Positions 45,786-57,288 of a stretch of 64,000 bases of DNA are shown here, in pieces. Below the pieces are notes generated by a model. That model saw only the letters and a program-made list of their open reading frames with translations, was not told the origin of the DNA and did no database searches. The translations under genes and the position numbers were made by a program. The DNA is taken from assembly GCF_004337985.1 (NCBI RefSeq), contig NW_021940919.1:1023106-1087105 (forward strand), given 5' to 3'. This DNA comes from Pyricularia pennisetigena (Eukaryota > Ascomycota > Sordariomycetes > Magnaporthales > Pyriculariaceae). Every line of letters starts with the position of its first letter. Within the stretch, counting starts at the first letter, position 1.

Positions 45786-45974
45786 TTAACAATAATAGGT
45801 CTTGCCGTTGGCGTCAAGGCAAACGTTGAGAGGCTCTCGACGGTCGAGCACCTTATCAGCGCTTTCTCCTCGCTTGCAAAGGTGGGTTTGATTGTCCTCC
45901 CCGAGGCAAAGGTTGACCCCCTTGGGAAGGGCGTACGCCACGGAGACGCAGAGCAATATGATGGCACAGCGCAT
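45786..45974 (-). CDS. Secreted twin-module peptide precursor with dibasic sites
   Basis: 62 residues, ATG at 45974, stop TAA at 45788-45786. The signal peptide MRCAIILLCVSVAYA is clear. The 47-residue remainder holds two similar modules: CLGEDNQTHLC (C23-C33) and CLDANGKTYYC (C52-C62), both C-L-x5-T-x2-C with matching VN or LN lead-ins. They are separated by a linker bounded by KR (34-35) and RR (45-46). Dibasic sites after a signal peptide are typical for Kex2 cleavage, which would release two disulphide-loop peptides. This resembles the logic of fungal Kex2-processed repeat precursors (pheromones, KEPs, some ribosomally made cyclic peptides), but no such family is recognised. Alternatively it is an ordinary four-Cys secreted effector. 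A spliced 3' extension cannot be excluded. Confidence 0.55.
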   Translation of the reverse strand: MRCAIILLCVSVAYALPKGVNLCLGEDNQTHLCKRGESADKVLDRREPLNVCLDANGKTYYC

Positions 45975-47516
45975 TGTGACTGCTGAGATGATGTTCTCGA
46001 GTGGATAAAAGTTTAAAGATTACTGCTGAAGATCTGGTGGTTGTTTGGAGAGAGGATGCGAAGCGACTGCTTGCTGCTGTAGGAGTAACATCTAAGCGGA
46101 AAATCGCGGAGAAATCGGCTCTTTTTATGATCTTCGCAGCGAACTTTATTTCTCCTGACATGACTCACGTACCGACACCGACATGCTTTCCCATGTCGTT
46201 TAACCCTGGGGAGTACCATGGTAACTGTGGCAAAGTCGTTAGCCGCCGAAACACTATTGTTGTATGTAGGTTTGTTGGCCATAGGCTGCCTCCATTGTGC
46301 GTGCAAGCCACGGTCTCTGGAACAATGTATACATATTAGACCGTTTTACTGTCGTTTTACTGTTAGCGGAGAGTGTTGCTTGACTTATTGGTAATTCTAT
46401 CAGATCCATTCGGACAAGTGTCAGTACAGCTGATAGCTGTCAAGCGCCTGTCTCCCCGCGGCATGTTTGGTGCACCGTTTTGCATGATTCCTACCAAGGG
46501 CATCAATAAGCTTTTCCTACGGCATGGTATGCATTAAATTTCAAATGCTGCTACAGCCCTATCCCGGCAACTCATGAGCCAAACACCCGCAGGCGAGTCA
46601 CTTTTCTTTTGCAAAACCTGTTGTTTGGAGGCTGTATTCACCGAGGTCACTGGCATTAGTCATTGGCGGGACCTTCCTTTTTTTGGCTCTGTTTTGGGTA
46701 TAACACCTGCGATGCAACAATGGTGAGGATTTAGTCTAAACAAGCATTTAACCAGGGGTCACCACCATGGCATTTCTAAGCTTTTTGACCCTGCATATAA
46801 TATGTAACGAAATATAAGACCAGAGCCATTTGAGGCATCCTTTTTCCCACGAAGTCTCATTTTTTTACCATTTCCAGACCATCATGAGCAGGATCGTGCA
46901 GACCGCCAGGGCGATCGACTGCAGCGCAATCTTCGCCCCCTCTCGGTCAAGCACTGTAGCGTATTCGCCAACACTGGGCTGCAGCTAGCACCAGGTCCAG
47001 CTTCTACCAGCGGCCACACCTACACAGCCACATCCGTTGGCTCGAGCCAAGCCCCATCATCATCGTCGTCAAGGGTGCTGGAATGAATGGTCCTACCGTT
47101 GTTAGTGCCTTGTTTCCCTTGCCGGGCAGGGGCAAAGGAGCTTGCGGGGTCGCAGGGATAGGGCAAGGAGACGTCGTGCAAGCGCCTAAAAACCACCAAC
47201 AGTCGGAAGTGCGGCCCGGTCGTCTGCCCTCCACTGGATGGCGCTGCGCGTCCCAACCGAACGCGTACAAGCTCAGTGGGATTGGTTATTGAGACCTCAC
47301 TCTACCCTCGACGAACCAGCCTTGCTGTGCCAAATAAAAAAAACAAAAAAAAAAAAAGGAATAAAGAAAAAGAATTGATTAGCAAAATACTTTAATAATG
47401 AATTTTAGTCGCAAAGCAACTCGAACATAGTCTCAGGGCTCATCCCTGAAGCCCAGAGCTCCACAATTGATCCATTTCGTGGCTCAATTGCGGCTTTGCA
47501 ATATATCTGTGGGTCC
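45975..47516. other. Intergenic transition from gene-bearing to AT-rich repeat DNA
   Basis: At about 46884-47090 a + strand run (GHTYTATSVGSSQAPSSSSS) resembles the Ser/Thr-rich tail of a wall or GPI protein, but no complete gene can be read. An A-rich tract (47337-47357) marks the border, after which A+T content rises sharply. Confidence 0.4.
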
Positions 47517-48702
47517 ATCCAAAAAACGCTCTGGTTCAGGTCTGAGGACAATTTGTCGATTTTCGCCGCTTATAACGGTATTTTCGTCAATTCGGCGACC
47601 AACACTCCGTTATAAAAAATGAAATAAAAATCGTAAAAATAAGCGGGTTGCACGTTAAAAATAATATTTAATACCGCTATTAACGACGATTTGACTTTTA
47701 TTTTTATATATATAATTGGGCGAACTTGCTAGGCTTTGCCTTTAATCCGTTTATAGCGGTACTATGTTTTCGATTTTATTTCGATTTTCGATTTTTTTTA
47801 TATTATTTTTATTTTTTAACCAGATTCCAATTTTTTTGCACGTGGGGGGTGGTATACGTATAAATAACGGTATAACGAATTCTGGTATATATACCTGATT
47901 ATATAAACCGTTATATAAGCGGATGGGTAAGGTATATATAACTTTGTATATAATTTACAATCGAAACGCTTTTATATTTTTACCAATTTTATCGATAATA
48001 GAAGCCGAGTCTTAGGGATTGGATGATGTAGCTTTACAAACGTTTACGCAAAATCCGTTTTTCAATATCAGTTTTAATAATATTTTTATTAAAGAAAATG
48101 GTAAAATTGTATTGTTTTAATATCTTTTATTTTATTTGATAAAATAAAACTAGTAAGAGAACCTTAAATAATATTGATACATAACAGTATAATACAATTG
48201 CTATACTGAAGCTTTCTTGGATTTTACGAATAGTTGGAAGAATTATTAAGTTCTTTAGAAAACTATTCATTAAAATAAAAATATTAGTACAATATTTATT
48301 TTGAGCGATAATTACATGCACTTTCCACCGTCACGTTCATTTAAGAGCCGTATTTATATAAATATATTTCATCCATACCAAATAATATCACTTTTAATAA
48401 TAAATTTAATTTAATAAAATATATTGAAAATTAAAAAGTATATTTAATGTTTAAACGTCTATATAACCAAAAAGCTATACCAACGGGCTGTGCGTCAAAG
48501 AATGTAAAAGAATTCAAATACTGCAACGCAGGTTACCCTGTATTTTTATGATTTTTATTCATTTATTTATTCGAATATTTAATTGTATACGGTGATTATA
48601 CTGTTATTATTGCGTTGACAGTGCGAATATAGTGCAAATACCCGCCATGAGCGGCGAAAATCGATAAATTGTCCTCAGGCTAGAACGAGCGCGATGTTTT
48701 CG
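47517..48702. mobile_element. Inverted-repeat element, about 1.2 kb, AT-rich core
   Basis: Left arm near 47517-47584 contains TCTGAGGACAATTTGTCGAT followed by TTTCGCCGCT. The right arm, near 48635-48702 read on the minus strand, contains CCTGAGGACAATTTATCGAT and the same TTTCGCCGCT. The arms match at most positions over about 65 bp in inverted orientation. The core is very A+T-rich and has no usable frame, consistent with a RIP-damaged or non-autonomous DNA transposon. Exact ends and target duplication are not resolved. Confidence 0.55.
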
Positions 48703-48769
48703 GCCAATGTAATTGGTCGAAAAGCCATGTGGCTGAAAGGTATATGGAACGCTCGGTCCCCACTGCGAA

Positions 48770-48788
48770 GGGGGGGGGGGGGGGGGGG
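48770..48788. repeat. G19 homopolymer
   Basis: Nineteen consecutive G residues between the inverted-repeat element and the first copia LTR. Read length of such runs is error-prone. Confidence 0.8.
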
Positions 48789-48854
48789 TCAAGTCTAAGC
48801 ACTAAGACTACGCCTTTTTACAATATCCGGACACCTATTACGAAAGCGCCAAAT

Positions 48855-49499
48855 TGTAAGGAGGTTACGACATAGAATAAGCTTAATTTTGAACGCGGGG
48901 AAAAATGGATCACGTATAAGGTTGATGGAACGTTAAAATGCCAAATAACCGTCTGTTAGCGGGTAATAAAGATGATATATTATCGTTGCATAATCGATCC
49001 GTTGAATCGTTAAATCGATAAAGGTTAAAAAGGTGATAAATTTAAGGCTAAATTGTGAATTACGTGTTCGAATCCGTAGGTGCAGATCTTCGATCCGGAT
49101 ATCCGGAATGCGGGGTCACGTTACATGATTTGGCCTTATTCATGTGACTAACCTGCCGTCCTATTGAGCCTAACGGCCTATTGTGCTCATGCATGCACAG
49201 AAAACCTGCGACCACAACGGGATTCGAACGCACGCACTTCAACAACGTATATATGATATAGATTATGGTACGTGCATTATACTATTAAGCTAGATTATAT
49301 ATGACGTGTTTGTTTTATTGTTGAAATTATGAACAAAGACGTGATATATAAAGCTTTGTGTGTATAAACGCGTATGCGTTTTATTTGTTATTCATTTATT
49401 TATTCGATGCAGGGTGATTAATAGAATTAGCCCGTGTTAGCCGTTATAAAACAATGCAGGGTAGCTAATATAATTAGCCCTGCGCTAGCCATTTCCACA
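48855..49499 (-). repeat. LTR 1 (3' LTR of copia copy 1)
   Basis: 645 bp, + strand from TGTAAGGAGGTTACG to CCATTTCCACA, that is TG...CA on the minus strand. Directly repeated at 56644-57288 and inverted at 59432-60093. Contains two B-box-like GTTCGAATCC sequences, one per strand (49066-49075 plus, 49220-49229 minus). Confidence 0.85.
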
Positions 49500-50769
49500 C
49501 ACCCCCGCAATGTTTTATTATATAAAATAATAAACAAATTAGCGAGTGGATACGTTTTATTTTATTTATTTTTATTATTATTTTCTGCACGGTTATTGAG
49601 ATTTGCATAAGATAATAAATCTTTACGCAAAAGTCCGGGTATTGATTTCGTTAAAAAAGCAGCTATATTTAATTTAGTTGGTATATATTTTAACTTAATT
49701 AAATTATTATTTGTAATTTCGCGGTTAAAATAATATATTATATCGCCACGTTTAAATCTTTTATAAAATACCGCGTTTTCCGCGAGCTTTGTAGTAAACG
49801 TATTATCCATTAAAATTAAAGGGGTTCTAATGTTAAAACCGAACTTTAAAATATTGTTTATTTAATTTAGCATATTATTCAAATATATGGCTTTTTTAAC
49901 GGCGTTCCGTGAAGCCATATACTTAGCTTTAATCGACGATAAAACTACCGTTTTCTAAAGTTAAAAAGTCCAACTTATTATATTGTTATCGTTATTTTTA
50001 TTATAATTGTTGGACAGGTTTAATATATATCCAGTAGTGGAAGGTTTTTAATTTAGGTCGTTAACCCAATCAAAATCTGTATATCCCTCAATAAATAATA
50101 TATTATCGTTATTTTTTTGGCCTTTGTCCTGCAGGTAATATGTATTGTTTATATTATTTATATTATGTATGAACTTTTCGTTAACGTTATATGGGGATAT
50201 ATTATTTACGTTATATTGTAGGCCAAAAGTGGGATTTTTTAGCAAATATTTAAAAACCTTGTCAAGAATTGTAAAATATTCAGCCCCAGTATTAGCCAAA
50301 AACCTGGCGGTTAAACACGTGCAATATGCTATATTTGGGCCGCTTTTTATTGCTAAATACAGTAATGATCCTATATTTTGTTGGAAACTTTTAATTTCCT
50401 TTTTTATAATTATATATTTATTTATGTCGAATTTTAAACCTAGTACCCCCGGAATGGTAAAAGGCTTTTCGTTATTTATAATATTCAATTTACTCAATAT
50501 TGTATTGGTATAATCTTCCTGGCTAATAAAAGGGGTTTTATTGTTTTTATTTATAATTATCCTGTTACCCAAAAAATTGGATACGGGTCCTATATATTTT
50601 ATTTTTATATATTTGGATAATCCTTTATAAAGAATATTTAATAACGATAAATCAGTATTAAATGCCAAAATATCGTCGACGTGGCAAATTATAATAATGC
50701 CAAAAAATTGGTCGTTATTATCTTGGTTTATATATACGCCTTCGTCGTATGGGAAAATAGTAAAACCTA

Positions 50770-52654
50770 CAGTGGGTGACCCAAAACTGGATATGCCCCT
50801 GAAATGGACACCCTCCCGAAAAACTGCCATAAAAATAACGAATATGCAATTAATCGTTTTTCCGCAGTAAATCGCAATAAAACCTATATTTATTAATTCG
50901 TAAAAAGCTCCTTTACATTATAATCCAAAAAGAAAACCGTAAATCCCTGGTCCTAATCCTAATTTCGGTGTTATTACCGGATTTTGGCCTTTATAACCGC
51001 CCTTTTTTAATCTAAACCGTAAAACGTTTCCTATATACCGGCCTATTTATAAAAAAAGTTTTGAGTTTCGCGGCGCACGCGTTTTTTAAATACAGGTTTA
51101 AAATCTTAATCTTTTCGTTTAACCGCTTATTTTCGGAGGTGAAATTCGCGATTTAAACAATTTAATAATCCATAATTTTGGATACATTTTATACAAAATT
51201 AACCAAATCTTTTTTATATTCGCCTAACCGGTTTATTATTTGTATAACCTGCTTTTTAATATTTTGGGAGGTTTCTGGGGTCCCGAAAATAACGTTGGCT
51301 ATATCCTAATCCGAATTACGGTTTAAAATCGTTATTTGGGTAACCCCTAAATAAGGATTTACTATTCGATCCGGAGTTAATGTTTAAAAAGGTATTACCG
51401 GCCAAATCCCGGTTTTGCGGAAGCCGGAAATTACGTTGCGAACCGATAAACCGGTTGCAAAAGCGTTTCAATAAGCGGTAAGGAACCGTTTTCGTTGTTT
51501 AGGCGCAATAGTATTTAACGACGTAAAAAATCTTATATATTACCAGTAATAGGTTTTAATAAAACTAAAAACAAAAACATTTAACGGTTAAATGAAATAT
51601 AAATTGTAATTAGGTAAATATTCGAGGAAAACCTTGTTTTTAAACGTTTTAAATATAAATTTAACTAATTAGTGCGTTAAAATTTAATTTAATACCAATA
51701 ACCGCCATTTTGTATTAATATTTGGTTTCGTTTTAAGTAAAAAAACCTGTTTTAACCATTTATAAACGATTTTAAAATTAAACCAGCCCGTGGGAGTTAA
51801 ATCGTACGCCTAATTTTTAATATTAGGTAAAAACTATTGCGTTTGTAAAATATTGCCCGTTTGGATTACGGTTAGGGTAAATCTTTTCCCTTTTGCAATT
51901 ACCGCCTCGATGATTAGCGTTTAAATAGTATTTAACGTATATATAATTTCAACCTAATTCCGGCGTTTTACGAAAAATACACCGTATATTTTTCCGGCCG
52001 TTATATCGCTTTATTGGAAACCGTATTCGTCCATATTTACGATATATTTGGGTTTAATTTCGAATTCGGTAATTATTTATTAGTGTTGGTTATAAAACGC
52101 CCGGATCGATTCGGCCGTAATTTTTTTTAATTCGCGCACCTTCCAAAAAAATCCCGGATTTGGTTTTAATATTTTTATTACGGCGTAAAAAACCGGCCAA
52201 CCAACGCCTACCGAATGCGTTTACGCGTTTTTTCGGCGGTATTAAAAAAAAAGCGAATTTTTTGATTATTTGGTGCGTGGGCGCTTTTCCAGCGAATTTT
52301 TCGATTTCGATTCGACGGTTAACGAACCTTTTTTGTTCGTCAAAAAGTAGCTAATACGGTTTATAGGTTTGTTTTCGATCGAAAACGCCGTTAAAGCGAC
52401 GTATAAGGGTGGTTTTTGGTACGGCCCACTACGCGGCCGCTTTATTTTTCGAAATGCCTGATTTTACGGCTTTAACCGCCTGAGTAAGCCTAAATTCCAA
52501 ATTTCTCGGTATTACGGCTTTTTTCGGCTTCAAAAACGCGTTTTTTGCGGTGCGTTATTGCGTTAAAGTAGGTGGGTTGTGTTAAAGATGTTAGAAATTG
52601 CTAACAAAACAGGTGTCCATTTCAGGTGCATGTCCACTTATGGGTTACCCACTG
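50770..52654 (-). mobile_element. pogo/Fot1-like Tc1-mariner transposon nested in copia
   Basis: 1885 bp. Ends CAGTGGGTGACCC and GGGTTACCCACTG are inverted repeats of about 44 bp (CCTGAAATGGACACC in both). TA flanks both sides (50768-50769, 52655-52656), and copia copy 2 shows the empty site with a single TA. Minus-strand remnants of a pogo-type transposase are readable in broken frames: CENP-B-like HTH pieces (FAGKAPTHQIIKKFAFF) and the first DDE Asp context (NMDEYGFQ). Size is as for Fot1/Pot2 elements (about 1.9 kb). Many stops; inactive. Confidence 0.85.
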
Positions 52655-54714
52655 TAATTTTATCAACGTTTTGGTAAAATATTTATACCAAAGTTTAGGC
52701 GTTTAATTAAATTCATTTAGGGCTTTATTTAATTTACCCACTTTATTTATATATGCTTTATCTATATATAGCCCCTGTAGGTAACTTTATATATATTTCG
52801 GTATTAATATTTGCGTGGAAAGTCGCGTTTTTAACGTTATATTAAATAGCGTACCACCTTTTATGTAATGCTAGCATTATAAATATATACCAGGGTTTTG
52901 TTTTACAAATTGTAAAAAAGGTATCCAGGTAATTAACACCCATAATTTGGTGGAATCCCTATATTACCCATTTGGTTCTATAACGATACCGTTTATTAAT
53001 ATCCATAATAAAACGAATATTATTTATATTGTTTGATAGTTTTTTCTTAAAAACTTAGCGCCCAATTATAACTATTTCATTTAAAGGTAAATCCTTTATA
53101 GTAAATGTGTTGGATTCTATTAAGCTATTATTTTCGTTTTTGCAAACCTGCAGCCAATTTTTCCAATCTTGGCTTTGCATGGCTTGTTTATAGGTATTCG
53201 ATTACATTTACGAGCTTGTTATTAATACGTAATTATTTTCGTTAAAATGAAGTTTTAACGATTTGTTAATATTACGTATTGTAAATAAAACGTTATTATA
53301 TATTTTATATTCTGCAAAATTTATTGGGGGTCTACTTTTTATATTTACTTTAATAGACGAATTACTAGCTGTTTGGGGATTATTGCTATTATTACCGACG
53401 TTGTTATTATTAACATTATAAACGTTATTCGCGTTATTAACTTTATTAATGTTATTTTTATTAACGTTGTCGTTTTTATTTTTATTTATATTTATATTAT
53501 TTACTGGATTTACCTCGAAATCTGGTGAAAAGAATCCGACCTCGATTATGTTATTAATATTGGCATTTTCGTTGTTTATATGTGGATAAAATTTATCTGT
53601 TATAAAGGTAATATCTCTAACCAGGAGATATTTCCTTTTATATGGGTCCTATATTTTATATATTTTTATATTAGCTGTAAAACCTATTAAAATACCAATT
53701 TTATTGCGAATTTCGAGCGTTTTTTTGTCATGGTTATCGTTATAGTAAATAATATATCCCCAAAATTATATAAAGTTATTTACGAGAATTGCATTGGCGA
53801 TTTCACTTATATTGTGAAATATATTAGTTTGCGTCTGTATATTTAAAGCCGTATATGGGGTGTTATTTTATAGGTATACAGCGGTTAATAAAGCCTTACC
53901 CTATTAATAGTTAGGTGTTTTATTATTAAATAGCAAAGCCCTAATTTTATTAAATAGGGTTAAATTTATACGTTTTATCAAGCTATTTGGCTCTTTTGTA
54001 TATGCAGGCGTAAAATGGTGTATAATACCGTTATTTTGTAACGCAATTTCAAATTGGGTACTTATATATTCGCCTCCATTATCGGTAAAGAATTTTTTTA
54101 TTGTTTTTTTACCAATAATATTAACGGTTTTATTCGCCATTTATTTTTTATATATATCAAATACCTCTAGGGCATTAGCCTTTGTTTTTAACAATGCAAC
54201 ACGTAAATAACGTGACTTTTTATCCAAAAACGTTATATAATATTTATAATAATTATACGTGGGTGGATTTATAAGTCCACCTAAATCGGAATGGATTTTA
54301 TTTAATATATTATAATTTATGATATTTGCAGAAATCCTGTTTATTTACCGATTTGATTTTGCAATTAAGCAAATCTCACACGTATATCTGTTATAATTAT
54401 ATGTATCGTTCTTAGATATTTTTATTTTATTTATTTTCATTAATTGCAATAGGGGTGTTAACCCTATATGCCCATATTTAACGTGTAATTTATATATTGC
54501 ATTGGAAAAAATATTATTATTATTCAACTTTCTTTTTGTATGCAATATACAATTATTTTCCACAATTCGGGTAAATAAAATATATAGCCTATTATTTTTA
54601 TAATTTTTTATTATTTTATATGTATAATTTTTATATATCATTATTATTTTGCTGTTTATAAAAGTTATAGTATAGTTATTTAATTGTGTAATAAAAAGTA
54701 TATTTAACCCAGAC

Positions 54715-55145
54715 TAAGGCATTCCAAAACCCGAAAACAGGTTTAACCCAGCTCGGCCCACCAGCCCATAGGCTTTTCGCGGGGGCCCGTAATGGCCCAC
54801 GGGTTTTATTCTGTAAAAAATATTTAAAAAAAAAAACGAAAAATAAAAAAAAAACAATTTTTTTTAATTATAAAATAAAGTTTAACAGATATATTTTATA
54901 TTTTTTATTCCAATTATCATTTTTTCAAATTTCTTTTTATTTAATTGAAAAAATTATTAAATAAAATCTAACAAATTTTCATTTTTACGGGTTTTTCACG
55001 GGGGCCCGCGGGTTGCCAAAAAAACCCGCGTTCAGTTTTGGGCCGGGCCGGGCCCCCCCACAAAAAATTCAACCCACCCACGGGTCGCCCGCCCCACCGA
55101 TTTGGGCTAACACGGGCCCCCGTGGGGGGGTTTTGGAATGCCTTA
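54715..55145. mobile_element. GC-rich MITE with 8-bp target duplication, long copy
   Basis: Starts TAAGGCATTCCAAAACCCG and ends GGGTTTTGGAATGCCTTA (inverted termini). Flanks ACCCAGAC (54707-54714) and ACCCAAAC (55146-55153) form an 8-bp duplication with one G/A difference. Copia copy 2 carries the unoccupied site (ACCCAAAT on the minus strand near 61830). GC-rich arms match 43527-43752. The centre (about 54810-54980) is A+T-rich and absent from that copy. No coding capacity. An 8-bp duplication suggests hAT-family mobilisation. Confidence 0.8.
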
Positions 55146-56643
55146 ACCCAAACTTTGGCACATAGTATACGTTATTTATGGTTTTTGTTATGCCTGTATC
55201 GTTAAATTTTACTTTTATAATTCCTATTTTATTTATATTTAAGTGGGAGGTATTACCCCATTTAACAGTCGTATTTATATCCATAACGTCTGTTATATAT
55301 TATTTATTGCAATATGTATAAATTGCTACTGCACTGTTTATAATAAAATTGGAGGATTTTATAATAAAATGCAATACAATATATGGATTTAAATTAAAAT
55401 AAATAAAATTAGGTAAAATAACCGCTGTAAAACAGTAGTGTCCCAAATTTAATTTTTCAGTTTTATTCCCGTTATTGAGGTAATTATTATTACAATTATA
55501 ATAACAAATATAATTCTAATTGTAATTATTAATGGGTAAAATATTTATTTTATTATTAACATTATTAAAGGTCAAATATTTATTAAACGATACGGTTTTA
55601 TATTTATTAATACTATCCTTACCACGGAATTCCTTTAAAATATCGGCAAATAATTAATCTACCGTATATTTATCTAAATTATCGTTCCGTAGGTTTTGGA
55701 TAACATTTTGTGCAAAAAAGGTCCAATTTTAATTTAAAGTATTTAATATTAAGGTTATAACAACTTTATTTTGAGTAATTAAACTATTAAATTTTAAAAC
55801 TAAATACGACTTTTTTATTTTATTTATATAAACCTCGATATTATTAAACGAATCTAGTACGGCCGAATAAAACTCTTTTAATAAAAAAGAATCCGAAGTA
55901 TAGCTTTTAGTATTATGTATATTTTTTAATTTATTCCAGGTTTCGTCCGCAAATATGCATTTTTGTATATATAAAAAAGGTTTATTATCGCACAGCAATT
56001 TTATAGTGGTTAAACCCTGCGAATTTTTCTTTTTAGAATCCAGAGGTTTAGGGGTATTATTATTACCATTTATAATACCATTAGGGATACCAATGGGTTC
56101 CATATTATTATTAGCGTCGAAACTAATAATAATTCCCTTTTTTTGCTCCAGGGTACACGCGAGTCCCTTTATTTCCAAGGCCGTTTAAGCACGAATAGCC
56201 CAAATAACGTAATTCTCGGTGCTTTTAAGGGTTATTATTGGGATTTTGTCGAAAATAGCCATTTTAAATAAAGGGTTTTTTATTTGTATTATATTTTGGT
56301 AACGGTCGGGATAAGGGTCGAAAGGGACAATTGGTTGGATAAGTTTTAAAAAAAGCTTTCGGATGGTATAGGTTTCGTATCGATAGGTAGAATAACGGTG
56401 AAAATATAGGCGAGTGTTTGTTAAGGTATATAAATAGGTATAGGAAGGTGCAATATAAGGTCGGGGTTTTTCGACGGCGCGTGTGATTCCGGTTTAGGTA
56501 AATATACCGTTGGATAAATTGTAAATAAAATTATCAAATGGTATAAAATTCGGGTTAATCCAAAATAGGGTTGAAAAATAATCGATGGATTTAATGGTAT
56601 TGGTATCGGTTTCGTTGGTATAAGTTAATCCGGAATTATAACC

Positions 56644-57288
56644 TGTAAAAAGGTTACGGGATAAAATAAGTTTAATTTCAAACGCGGGGAAAAATGGATT
56701 ATAAAAAAGGTTGATGGAACGTTAAAATGCCAAATAACCGTCTGTTAGCGGGTAATAAAGATGATATATTATCGTTGCATAATCGATCCGTTGAATCGTT
56801 AAATCGATAAAGGTTAAAAAGGTGATAAATTTAAGGCTAAATTGTGAATTACGTGTTCGAATCCGTAGGTGCAGATCTTCGATCCGGATATCCGGAATGC
56901 GGGGTCACGTTACATGATTTGGCCTTATTCATGTGACTAACCTGCCGTCCTATTGAGCCTAACGGCCTATTGTGCTCATGCATGCACAGAAAACCTGCGA
57001 CCACAACGGGATTCGAACGCACGCACTTCAACAACGTATATATGATATAGATTATGGTACGTGCATTATACTATTAAGCTAGATTATATATGACGTGTTT
57101 GTTTTATTGTTGAAATTATGAACAAAGACGTGATATATAAAGCTTTGTGTGTATACACGCGTATACGTTTTATTTGTTATTTATTTATTTTTTCGATGCA
57201 GGGTGACTAATAAAATTAGTCCGTGCTAGCCGTTATAAGATAATGCAGGGTAGCTAATATTATTAGCCCTGCGCTCGCCATGTTCACA
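56644..57288 (-). repeat. LTR 2 (5' LTR of copia copy 1)
   Basis: From TGTAAAAAGGTTACGGG to GCCATGTTCACA on the + strand. Virtually identical to LTR 1 over a core of about 440 bp (about 56706-57150), with differences concentrated at the two ends. The adjacent internal sequence, read on the minus strand, begins GGTTATAACTCCGGATT and would contain the primer-binding site. Confidence 0.85.

Larger units (their letters stand above)
49562..56262 (-). pseudogene. copia gag-pol, copy 1 (interrupted)
   Basis: Minus strand from the ATG at 56262 (MAIFDKIPIITLKSTENY, then an in-frame TAA where CAA is expected). Gag (UBN2-like) reads on to about 55729. Protease appears as FIINSAVAIY near 55330, its catalytic Asp read as Asn. 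Integrase core is partly intact (TDNGGEYIST; near 54080). Reverse transcriptase has CHVDDILAFN at about 50665, in place of YVDD. RNase H includes GYTDFDWVNDLN (about 50056-50091), and the end is YIPTKLNIAAFLTKS (about 49660). Frames are broken by many stops and two insertions. The best uninterrupted piece is 50048-50767. Confidence 0.85.
48855..57288 (-). mobile_element. Ty1/copia-type LTR retrotransposon copy 1, RIP-damaged, with nested insertions
   Basis: Two direct LTRs (48855-49499 and 56644-57288) flank an internal region that encodes copia proteins on the minus strand, in the order gag, protease, integrase, reverse transcriptase, RNase H (right to left). Two younger elements interrupt it: a pogo-type transposon at 50770-52654 and a GC-rich MITE at 54715-55145. 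A polypurine tract (GCGGGGG) abuts the inner edge of the 3' LTR at about 49500-49508. Numerous stops and Asp-to-Asn type changes show that it is dead. Flanking pentamers (CAAAT left, GAATT right) do not form a clean duplication. Confidence 0.88.

Noticed and set aside
49060..49245. 61-residue frame, identical at 49060-49245 and 56849-57034
   Set aside because: It lies in both LTRs of copia copy 1 and has no protein features; identity reflects the LTR repeat.
49207..49330. tRNA gene in the LTR
   Set aside because: Box-like sequences are present, but the acceptor stem does not pair and the T stem is imperfect; kept as a finding, not as a tRNA.
50145..50513. + strand 122-residue frame in the repeat region
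   Set aside because: Antisense of the copia RT/RNase H segment.
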